A stretch of DNA of 7,840 bases. Origin: CAYGUK01 sp964352985 (GTDB lineage: Bacteria; Pseudomonadota; Gammaproteobacteria; JAHCLG01). The DNA is taken from assembly GCA_964352985.1 (NCBI GenBank), contig CAYGUK010000149.1, positions 1 to 7,840 of the forward strand. Reading direction: 5' to 3'. Both the position numbers and the translations under genes were made by a program. Shown one piece after another: positions 1 to 6,572 of this stretch. The notes below the pieces were generated by a model that did not search any database, was not told where the DNA came from, and was given only the letters and a program-made list of their open reading frames with translations. Position 1 is the first letter of the stretch. The number at the start of each line of letters is the position of its first letter.

Positions 1-1536
1 TATATTTATTATGTGAATTGGTTTGTATACTGGATTGCTGGTGCTTTTAGTGTTGATTTAATCAATATTGTTGGGGATATAAAAATACTTAATGAAAATT
101 GTATAAAGACTTTTTATAGAATTCAGGATAGTTACGATCAAAGGCCTAATCCTGCTAACAAACGACGCTTCGAAGAGAGGGTAACCGACATAACAGAAAA
201 TAAAGAAAAATTAAATGACGTGCTAAGAGAACTTAAAAACAAAATTCCTATAAAGATCTCAGAATTGGAAAGTGGGAACGATGCAAAAACCATCTACAGT
301 TTTTTAAAAAAGATTGTTTTTCTTATATATCAAAAACATCATGAAGAAATACTCTGTCCTAATCACTATGGTAAAGACGAAAAACAAAGAAATAAATTTA
401 ATATTACGGCACTTGAAATAATTGATTTATCACAATTTATAATTTGGAAATTAGTTGAGTATATCAAGCACTTTAAAAACGACTTTTCAAACTTCCCGAG
501 TAAAAATACAATACAAATTCAGAAAACAGTAATGATCTTGTTATTTACCAATAACGTTTTCGATATTCAAGATCAAATCGCTTATTTATTCGAAAATAAA
601 AAGTTTGATGAAGCAGAAGATAAAATACTAGCTGAAGGAAAGTTTGATTACATTCAATTTTATTTAATAAAAAATTTAAAAGTAGGTCAAATTTACGCTG
701 GTGAGGATGATGGGCTTGGCCCTCGTATAAGCATCGGTAATCGTTACCATAGAATAAAAGGTGCTTGCGCTAAGTTACAAAACTATTTTAGAGAACATCA
801 AGTTCCCAAAGAAATTGTTGATAATATTCAAGTATCGTACATGGATGATGGCTATAGTGAATATCTTGCCTTAAAGATTGAAAATGATGAAACAAGAGAT
901 GCGAGGTTAAAAAGTTTAGAGGGATTACAAAGAGTGGCAAATGGCTTACCTTTTACGAAAGAAAGTGAGAAAAAAATTGAAGCAGAATTAAGAGACGATA
1001 CTATTCCTCCAGTCAACGCCTTACCAATTTCATTAGAGGCAGAAAATAAAAGCAAAGCTGAAAAACAAGAAATGGAAGTTAAAAAACAAGCTGAAAAAAT
1101 TGATTTTATTGATTTGTTTCAAGAGGGCTTAATACAAAGAAGAAATTACAACCTTCATATACAATACGATGTGGAATCAATCATGGAAAAATATGACGGC
1201 GATTGTAAAGCTATGCTAGACGCGATTAAAACTCAGTTAAAAGAATCATTAGCGTATGCTGGTGGAAGGATAAATAAGGAAGACTTCGACCATGCCATTA
1301 ATGACATTTCATTAAAGTTCATTCCGAATGAAAAATACAAATTTGAGTTAGAAATAGAACTTCCAACCAAACAGAAAATCACTGCTGATCAATTTTTTGA
1401 TGCTATTGTTAAGGCTAAAACAAAACTGAAAAGCGACATTGACACTAGCGACGATGAAGATTGTTTATCATTTTTGACGAACCCAGATAAAGAAAAACAA
1501 GTTCGTCTTTCCTTTAGAATAGGCAGTAAAAGATAA
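1..1536 (+). CDS. Hypothetical protein, tandem paralog 1 (5' end outside window)
   Basis: I do not recognise this family. The frame is open to base 1. A GTG at 13 would give 507 residues, but it has no Shine-Dalgarno sequence. Similarity to the next gene runs through this point (IAGAFSVD here against IVKALSLD there), so the true start is probably some 15-20 codons left of the window. No signal peptide or clear membrane span is seen. Numbered from the GTG, the protein has a helical, Lys/Glu-rich N-terminal third, a LCPxxxGK motif at 114-121, a conserved block at about 181-244 (FDEAEDKILAEGKFDY, NLKVG, GPRI, NR), GLQRVANGL at 304-312, a highly charged linker at 342-362, and a C-terminal domain from about 363. 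No catalytic motif is obvious. It looks like a soluble, mostly helical cytoplasmic protein. A secreted effector is possible but nothing here shows it. Confidence 0.85.
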   Translation, partial: YIYYVNWFVYWIAGAFSVDLINIVGDIKILNENCIKTFYRIQDSYDQRPNPANKRRFEERVTDITENKEKLNDVLRELKNKIPIKISELESGNDAKTIYSFLKKIVFLIYQKHHEEILCPNHYGKDEKQRNKFNITALEIIDLSQFIIWKLVEYIKHFKNDFSNFPSKNTIQIQKTVMILLFTNNVFDIQDQIAYLFENKKFDEAEDKILAEGKFDYIQFYLIKNLKVGQIYAGEDDGLGPRISIGNRYHRIKGACAKLQNYFREHQVPKEIVDNIQVSYMDDGYSEYLALKIENDETRDARLKSLEGLQRVANGLPFTKESEKKIEAELRDDTIPPVNALPISLEAENKSKAEKQEMEVKKQAEKIDFIDLFQEGLIQRRNYNLHIQYDVESIMEKYDGDCKAMLDAIKTQLKESLAYAGGRINKEDFDHAINDISLKFIPNEKYKFELEIELPTKQKITADQFFDAIVKAKTKLKSDIDTSDDEDCLSFLTNPDKEKQVRLSFRIGSKR

Positions 1537-1550
1537 ATAAATACTCATAT

Positions 1551-1583
1551 GTTCGAATTAGAATATCAGTTTTTAAATCGAAC
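1551..1583 (+). terminator. Weak inverted repeat after paralog 1
   Basis: GTTCGA at 1551-1556 pairs perfectly with TCGAAC at 1578-1583. It lies just after the stop of the first paralog and is followed by only a short T-rich stretch (CTTTTACA). It could be a weak terminator or a protein-binding palindrome. The long AT-rich loop makes a strong terminator unlikely. Confidence 0.25.
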
Positions 1584-1584
1584 T

Positions 1585-1615
1585 TTTACAAATAGTGAAA
1601 ATCATTAATTAAAAT
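1585..1615 (+). promoter_or_regulatory. Possible promoter of paralog 2
   Basis: TTTACA at 1585-1590 (5 of 6 against the -35 consensus) is followed 19 bases later by TAAAAT at 1610-1615 (5 of 6 against the -10 consensus). The spacing is longer than the ideal 17. A start near 1622 would leave a leader of about 22 bases containing AAGG at 1631-1634, 9 bases before the ATG. In DNA this AT-rich such matches also arise by chance, so the second paralog could instead be co-transcribed with the first. Confidence 0.25.
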
Positions 1616-1643
1616 TCACAGTAAAATTATAAGGCAAATCAAA

Positions 1644-3185
1644 ATGGCAAGTAGAAATCCATTGATCAATAATTCAGAAAATGAAAACTCTTACGACCCG
1701 GAAATAAAATGTATTATTCTCGAAATAGTTAAAGCGTTAAGTCTTGATGCAAACTATATTGATATTAGTTATCAATTAAATACGGATTTAATTGATGGAT
1801 TAAAAGAACTTGATAAACTTATGAAATCAATTTTGGATAATCTACACTTATTTTATACATTACGGTTTGCTAGCACAAAAGCTCGCACATATGGAGAAGA
1901 GAATAAACGTAACACTAAAGAAACACTTACTTTATTAGATCAAAATAAAAACCAAGTAGCTCATATTCTTAATAACCTTAAATTTTCGGCTATATGCAAA
2001 ATTATTGAATTAGAAACAAGCGACGTAGATGCCGAAAAAATTTATCATTCTACAAAGCGATTGGTCGCCCTATTATATAACAAATATAATGATGAGTTAT
2101 TATGTCCCAGAGAACTGGGTAAAACACCAATGCTTACGGAATATTATAGTAACCAAGCATCTGAATATATTAACTTTTCACACTTTTTAATGTTTAAAAT
2201 ATTTAACTATATTGAACATTTTGACTCTACTCATAAAGTTGTATTATCTTTGAAAGCGGTCATCGCCCTTGTATTTGCAAATAATCTTTTCGACATGAGT
2301 CATCAAATAGATTATATTTTCAAAAATAAACAATTTGATGATGCCGAAGATAAAGCTTTAGCAGAGGGCGAATTTGATTATGTTAAATATCATTTAGTAA
2401 AAAACTTAAAAGTAGGTAAACTCTACTCGGGATATAGAGATTGGCATGGGCCTCGAATAGTAATTAGTAATCGAATATATAATACTTATCTAGCTGATGA
2501 TAAGTTAAAAGCTTATTTTGAAAAACTAAATGTGCCATCCCAAATTGTAGATAGAATACAAGTTGCTGGCATTGATCTCTCCTACCTTGCTCTACAAATG
2601 AAATATGATGAAAATATTTCTCGTGATCAAGACTTTGAAATTTTAAAAGGATTACAAAGAGTGGCGAATGGCTTATCCTTTAAAAAAGAAAATAATGACG
2701 ATAATCTTCTTCAACCTCATAATTCAGAATCTTCAGCAGAAGCTGAAAATAAAAGTAATGCTGAACAACAAGAAATGGAAGTTAAAAAGCAAGCTGAAAA
2801 ATTTGATTTCATTAAGTTATTCGATGAAGATTTAACCCATATAGGAAATAATAGAATCTATTTACCTCACGACGCTCAATCAATAATGGCTAACTATGAA
2901 AACAACGTTATTACTTTACTAAATGACTTGAAAAAACAATTAAAAGAAGTTTTGGAACATACTGATAACCAAGATGTCAAGGCGGTAATTGATGATATTA
3001 ATTTAGAAATCATGCCTAATAAAAAGAATAAATTAGAATTAGCAATAAAACTTCCATCTAATCAAAAAATAACTGCAATTGAATTGTTTAAAAGCATTAT
3101 TAGCGCTAAAACAATCCTTGAAAGTAGTGTTGACAGTGAAGCAAGCCAATCTAGCTTTATACTTAGAAAAGGAGCTAGAAAATAA
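1644..3185 (+). CDS. Hypothetical protein, tandem paralog 2 (513 aa)
   Basis: This is a complete paralog of the preceding gene, 107 bases downstream, in the same orientation and of unknown function. The ATG at 1644 is supported by AAGG at 1631-1634. The conserved features fall in the same order: LCPxxxGK at 153-160, FDDAEDKALAEGEFDY at 231-246, NLKVG at 254-258, GPRI at 269-272, GLQRVANGL at 336-344, a charged linker at 366-386, and a C-terminal domain to residue 513. Over the 50-residue block around the AEDK motif, 31 positions are identical to paralog 1. Over the 29-residue linker, 24 are identical. The region between the linker and GLQRVANGL has diverged and differs in length. There is no signal peptide or membrane span. 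The pair looks like a tandem duplication that has since diverged. Both copies are intact, which suggests selection to keep them. Confidence 0.9.
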   Translation: MASRNPLINNSENENSYDPEIKCIILEIVKALSLDANYIDISYQLNTDLIDGLKELDKLMKSILDNLHLFYTLRFASTKARTYGEENKRNTKETLTLLDQNKNQVAHILNNLKFSAICKIIELETSDVDAEKIYHSTKRLVALLYNKYNDELLCPRELGKTPMLTEYYSNQASEYINFSHFLMFKIFNYIEHFDSTHKVVLSLKAVIALVFANNLFDMSHQIDYIFKNKQFDDAEDKALAEGEFDYVKYHLVKNLKVGKLYSGYRDWHGPRIVISNRIYNTYLADDKLKAYFEKLNVPSQIVDRIQVAGIDLSYLALQMKYDENISRDQDFEILKGLQRVANGLSFKKENNDDNLLQPHNSESSAEAENKSNAEQQEMEVKKQAEKFDFIKLFDEDLTHIGNNRIYLPHDAQSIMANYENNVITLLNDLKKQLKEVLEHTDNQDVKAVIDDINLEIMPNKKNKLELAIKLPSNQKITAIELFKSIISAKTILESSVDSEASQSSFILRKGARK

Positions 3186-3200
3186 ATAAAAAATCAAATG

Positions 3201-3560
3201 TTAAGACTTGGATTTAGAATTCTCAATAACACTCATTTCGGCATTAGGTTCTACAATAATACTATCCTGACTTGCCAAACCTGAATCTATTGCAAAATGA
3301 GTGCTATTAGATGAATGAACTTCGATGTATTCTAATAAATCACATAATAAAAAAGTCGGATTACACGCTAGCGCTCTTGCAATCGCTATACGCTGCTGTT
3401 GCTCACCACTCATTTACAAAAAAAATTGGCGTACGCGATCTTTTAATTCAACTAAATCTAAAGCTTGTCATGCGGGCATAGCATCACGCGCTATTTCAAT
3501 TACCCCTTCGACCAATTATTGTTAAAAATTCTCCGCTAGTGAATTTAATTGATACAATTA
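3201..3560 (-). pseudogene. Decayed ABC-transporter ATPase fragment (LolD/YvrO type)
   Basis: Read on the minus strand, residues SGEQQQRIAIARALA then LLCD (about 3340-3411) match the ABC signature and the strand leading to Walker B in ATPases that serve FtsX-like permeases. Upstream, in a different frame, are VEGVIEIARDAMPA, a stop, and QALDLVELKDRVRQFF (about 3420-3515). These match the usual stretch before the signature, interrupted by one stop and one frameshift. Before that lies a trace of the SLTAxENV region. The Walker A region is not recognisable. After LLCD the expected EPTGALD is absent. Instead an unrelated open tail of about 45 codons follows and ends at 3201-3203. The gene is dead as an ATPase. 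An ATG at 3411-3413 opens a 70-codon frame, but it lacks both nucleotide-binding halves. No permease remnant is visible nearby. Confidence 0.75.
3225..3308. repeat. 14-bp imperfect inverted repeat in the relic tail
   Basis: AATAACACTCATTT at 3225-3238 is repeated in inverted form as AAATGAGTGCTATT at 3295-3308. The arms match at 13 of 14 positions and are separated by 56 bases. It lies in the open tail joined to the ABC relic. It could be the footprint of a small element, an operator or chance. No target-site duplication is evident. Confidence 0.45.
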
Positions 3561-3705
3561 TAACGCATACAATACATTCTCACCCATATGATATTTTATC
3601 GACATGTTTGAGGCTTAATATATTATTACTCACTCCTTACCTCTGTTGATATTTAGTCAAAATAAAGTTAACCTGCGCAAAATAGAAATTCTAGTATAAA
3701 CCAAT
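3561..3705. other. Intergenic remainder without recognised gene
   Basis: This AT-rich stretch lies between the ABC relic and the DUF4185-like gene. I see no ORF of note, no RNA gene and no clear terminator on either strand. It must hold the promoter of the downstream pair. TATAAA at 3695-3700 is the best -10 candidate but has no good -35. If used, transcription would begin almost at the ATG at 3706, and that ATG has no Shine-Dalgarno sequence in front of it. Confidence 0.4.
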
Positions 3706-4773
3706 ATGTTCGCAATACGTAATCTGCTTTTAGTTTTATTAGTACTCGTATCATCGCGCCTTTTTGCAACTTCTGATACTTGTACACCACAATTTCCTTA
3801 CCATCAGAGTTGGTGGGGTGGTGATAGCGCTTATTCTATTCCAATTCCAATGGGTAAAACTTTGTGGCTTTTTGGCGATAGTTTTATCAATGCAAACCAC
3901 AACGAAAAACGTAAGAATGCCACTATCATGAGCAATACGATTGGCATTAGCGAATGTAATAATCACCATTTTACTATTAAATATTATTGGCATAAATCAA
4001 ATAAACCTTCTGCTTTTTTTCAAACAAAGCAAAATAAAGTATTGTGGCCGCAAGGTGGCTTTTTTTTATGGGGTAATGTTTATATTGTTTTAAATAAAAT
4101 AAATCGTGAAAAAAATTCTATAGTTTTTGGCTTTAAATATCAGGGTGCATTGCTAGCGACTATAAAAAATCCACAGGATAAACCTGAATCTTGGCATATT
4201 GATTACCAAAACTTATCTGATAATTCTGCTTATACAATTGGCTATCCATATTTATCACACGGATTTATTACTTTTTTTACAATTGAAAATAATCAAAATC
4301 ATTCTATTATCTTTACTCGGTTTCATATTCAAGATTTAGGCCAGCAACAATTGCATTGGCAATTTCTGAATAAACAGAACCAATGGCAAAATGGTTTGGA
4401 TTGGACAAAAGCTAAAATCATTATGAAAAATGCAGCAACAGAAATGAGTGTGCTTTATGATCAACATCATAAAAAATGGTACACGATTTATAGTCAATTC
4501 CCCAATAACATCCTATTTAGAAAAGCCGATGCCCTTACGGGTCCCTGGACAAAAGCCAAAATCATTTACCAAGTACCTCATATTAACAAAACCTCAACCA
4601 CTGAATTTTGTTACGCCGCTAAATTTCACCCTCGGTTTGAAGTGAATTTTTCACATGCTTTAATTACTTATGTTTGTAACTCAACTAAGTTTCAACATTT
4701 GATTTCAGATTTATCGTTATATCAACCTAAAATTCTATATTTTAATATTTTGAAAGAGAAAATACATGCGTAA
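3706..4773 (+). CDS. Exported DUF4185-like beta-propeller protein (355 aa)
   Basis: The N-terminus is a signal peptide: Arg5, a leucine/valine core at 7-15, and likely cleavage after Ala21 (RLFA). The mature part begins with features I associate with DUF4185/DUF5005-type five-bladed propellers related to glycosidase folds: WWGGDSAYSIPIP at 36-48, then TLWLFGDSFI at 52-61. Later come WPQGGFFLWGN (114-124), WYTIYS, a LTGPW turn, and near the C-terminus EFCYAAKFHP and ITYVCNS. The acidic residues in GGD (Asp40) and GDS (Asp58) sit where propeller glycosidases often place catalytic acids, but enzymatic activity is not established. The periplasm or outside is the likely location. The stop at 4771-4773 overlaps the next gene by 8 bases, so the two are probably co-translated. 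The start is the first ATG after an in-frame stop at 3697-3699. It has no Shine-Dalgarno sequence. Confidence 0.85.
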   Translation: MFAIRNLLLVLLVLVSSRLFATSDTCTPQFPYHQSWWGGDSAYSIPIPMGKTLWLFGDSFINANHNEKRKNATIMSNTIGISECNNHHFTIKYYWHKSNKPSAFFQTKQNKVLWPQGGFFLWGNVYIVLNKINREKNSIVFGFKYQGALLATIKNPQDKPESWHIDYQNLSDNSAYTIGYPYLSHGFITFFTIENNQNHSIIFTRFHIQDLGQQQLHWQFLNKQNQWQNGLDWTKAKIIMKNAATEMSVLYDQHHKKWYTIYSQFPNNILFRKADALTGPWTKAKIIYQVPHINKTSTTEFCYAAKFHPRFEVNFSHALITYVCNSTKFQHLISDLSLYQPKILYFNILKEKIHA

Positions 4774-6094
4774 AACAATTATCATTCTAAGTTTTTTAAT
4801 CATCGTATTGTTTTCACTACCAATCATTATGGGTGGTGTCATAAAGTCAAATTTTACAGCAACAATCGATAAATATTCGACTATAGGTGGCTATCAACTA
4901 AAATTAGATAATTACAAATTCGGTTATTTACATTCTACTGCATTAATCGAGCTAACTTCTAATAATCCAAATTTAGAAAAATTAAAAATAGATCACTTAT
5001 TCTTACATGTTAAAATTTCACATGGACCAGTTTTCTTTACAGATGATGTTTTTAGTAAACGTCATTTAAACTTAGGTCAAGGTAAAATCGAAAGTAATAT
5101 TACTCAAACTATTTCGGGCAAATCTCCACTTTTTACCAGCAATATAAAATTTAGTTTACTCGGTGAGATAAATGGTATTATTGAGCTTCTTCCAATGAAA
5201 GCTGACGCAGACAATCTGTCACTTCATCATGATATGTTAACTTTTAATGTTCAATCAAGTGACCGCTATCGTATTATTGAATTAGGGATGTTTATCCCTA
5301 GCCTCAGTTTTGAAACACCTCAATTTCAACTAGCTGATACTAATTCAAGATTTAATTTATTATTAAATTTTAATAAACATTCAGGATGGATAATTAAGCA
5401 ATTTTCTTCTCATGTTGCTTACCTAAAATTAATTAATCAAAATCAGTTAAGAAAATTCTCTAATTTAGATATATTAATTACACAAAATTTAAAATCTCAT
5501 CAACGTTTATCACTTATTATCAATTTTGTTTTGAATGGACTAACGATAAATCAAGATAACTATCAAAAAATAAACTTTAACACTACCGCCAAAAATCTTT
5601 ACCCGCTTGCTTGGCAACAATTACAACATTATTCCAATCTTAACCAATACACGCTCAATGAATTAGTGAATTTGATTGGCCATGGCGCCACCATTAGCAT
5701 AAAAGGTAAAATGTTGACACCGCTTGGACAACATTTAAATATTAAAGGCAAAATCACGCTACCCGCTCTCCCAAAAGATGCGTCACCTAACAATTTAATG
5801 CTAAATAGTGCTTATCTCCTAAAGCTTGCAAACGCCAAAGTCAAAGCGGTGATCCCCGAGCAGACTTTTAAGAATTTGTTATTTCTCGTCAATCATGCGT
5901 TATTAATTGAAAAGGCAGCAACGTCAGGCCAATTTATTACACTAAATGAAATTAATACTAAAAGTCAGCAACAAGTAAACTCACAACTCTCTGATTGGCA
6001 AAGTCGACATTTAGTCATTTTACGGGATAAAGTATTTCACTTTGACTTGGATTATTTAGAAGGTAAATTAACTATAAACGGTAACCATTTGTAA
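4766..6094 (+). CDS. YdgA/DUF945 family membrane-anchored protein (442 aa)
   Basis: Residues 4-24 form a single N-terminal membrane span or uncleaved signal anchor (TIIILSFLIIVLFSLPIIMGG). This is followed by the family's typical region with Tyr38 and YQLKLDNYKFGYLHSTA. The rest is beta-rich and presumably periplasmic. The C-terminus carries the usual segment NQYTLNELVNLIGHGATISI and ends with a LEGKLTINGN-like stretch. E. coli YdgA is about 500 residues, so this copy is somewhat shorter. The molecular role of the family is poorly known; an envelope function is likely. The ATG lies inside the last codons of the DUF4185-like gene with a weak AGAG-type ribosome site at 4755-4758, which suggests translational coupling. 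No clear terminator follows it before the operator at 6142. Confidence 0.85.
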   Translation: MRKTIIILSFLIIVLFSLPIIMGGVIKSNFTATIDKYSTIGGYQLKLDNYKFGYLHSTALIELTSNNPNLEKLKIDHLFLHVKISHGPVFFTDDVFSKRHLNLGQGKIESNITQTISGKSPLFTSNIKFSLLGEINGIIELLPMKADADNLSLHHDMLTFNVQSSDRYRIIELGMFIPSLSFETPQFQLADTNSRFNLLLNFNKHSGWIIKQFSSHVAYLKLINQNQLRKFSNLDILITQNLKSHQRLSLIINFVLNGLTINQDNYQKINFNTTAKNLYPLAWQQLQHYSNLNQYTLNELVNLIGHGATISIKGKMLTPLGQHLNIKGKITLPALPKDASPNNLMLNSAYLLKLANAKVKAVIPEQTFKNLLFLVNHALLIEKAATSGQFITLNEINTKSQQQVNSQLSDWQSRHLVILRDKVFHFDLDYLEGKLTINGNHL

Positions 6095-6141
6095 TGTCAT
6101 AAAATCAGACTGCAAGTTTTTGCCGTTTTGACTCAGCACTT

Positions 6142-6159
6142 TGTGAGATATCTCTCAAA
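6142..6159. promoter_or_regulatory. GacA/UvrY/LetA-type operator upstream of the sRNA
   Basis: TGTGAGATATCTCTCAAA lies about 120 bases before the likely transcription start. Bases 6141-6158 form an inverted repeat with a perfect GAGATATCTC core. It matches the enterobacterial UvrY/SirA site as I recall it (TGTGAGAGATCTCTTACA) at 15 of 18 positions. It also matches the Legionella LetA consensus TNAGAAATTTCTNA at 10 of the 12 specified positions. Distal placement of this box upstream of csrB/rsmZ genes is typical. A BarA/UvrY (LetS/LetA) two-component system would be the regulator. Confidence 0.8.
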
Positions 6160-6200
6160 AAGGTACCATCATAAAGAGTGAGATTGCTGCACTTTTCTAA

Positions 6201-6210
6201 GTATTAATAC
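6201..6210. promoter_or_regulatory. Perfect 10-bp palindrome between operator and promoter
   Basis: GTATTAATAC is an exact palindrome, followed at once by GTAC. It lies between the UvrY/LetA-like box and the promoter candidate. It could bind a second regulator, or it may be a chance AT-rich palindrome. Confidence 0.25.
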
Positions 6211-6225
6211 GTACAAAAAATTTAA

Positions 6226-6256
6226 CTGACTGTTTTAAAAGATTTTTTATTAAAAT
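6226..6256 (+). promoter_or_regulatory. Candidate sRNA promoter
   Basis: CTGACT at 6226-6231 is a 4-of-6 match to the -35 consensus. It can pair with TATTAA at 6248-6253 (spacer 16) or TAAAAT at 6251-6256 (spacer 19). Both are imperfect, as expected of a promoter that relies on a response-regulator activator. Transcription would start near 6260-6263. Confidence 0.4.
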
Positions 6257-6513
6257 GCATAAATTCAGCACGATAACTTAGTAATCATTCAATTTTCTTC
6301 AGCTTGTCTGCACCGGCTAATCTCGGTAAAGTATCACCATCGCACAAGGAAATGTGCAGGCAAAGACAGGAAGTCTGACGCCACTTTAAGGATGAATTAC
6401 TGCTTGGGAGAGCTTGTAAGGTCGAAGGAGACGACTTGTTCACAAAGGATTGTGGAAGTGCATGGAAAGCACTTAAATGATACAGGGAGTCACACAGTAG
6501 TAGACAGAATTTC

Positions 6514-6543
6514 AACTGTATGAGAATGGAATCTCATACAGTT
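6514..6543 (+). other. Perfect 12-bp hairpin with GGA loop inside the sRNA
   Basis: Arms 6514-6525 and 6532-6543 pair without a mismatch around the six-base loop ATGGAA. It is the longest stem in the RNA and presents a CsrA-type GGA at 6528-6530. No T-tract follows (TTTAAATC), so it is not an intrinsic terminator. It may stabilise the RNA or bound a processed 3' end. Confidence 0.7.
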
Positions 6544-6572
6544 TAAATCAAGGAAAGACAAGGAATGTCGTG

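Noticed and set aside
852..1055. Minus-strand frame inside paralog 1, and the + frame at 4448-4645
   Set aside because: Both lie within well-supported genes in another frame and have no independent support.
1..3185. The tandem paralogs as a toxin-antitoxin or CRISPR-type defence module
   Set aside because: The two proteins are similar to each other and large, with no nuclease, toxin or antitoxin motif, and no repeat array is present.
3325..3525. Plus-strand 66-codon frame
   Set aside because: It is antisense to the recognisable ABC ATPase relic and its translation has no family features.
3751..3993. Minus-strand 80-codon frame inside the DUF4185-like gene
   Set aside because: It lies opposite the strongly conserved WWGGD and FGDS motifs; it is a shadow frame.
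6285..6515. Minus-strand 76-codon frame opposite the GGA-rich region
   Set aside because: It has no recognisable protein features, and the base pattern there is fully explained by hairpins and GGA motifs on the + strand.
6301..6570. tRNA, tmRNA or RNase P RNA in the structured region
   Set aside because: I see no cloverleaf, no tag-reading frame with tRNA-like ends and no conserved RNase P core; repeated GGA loops fit a CsrA sponge instead.
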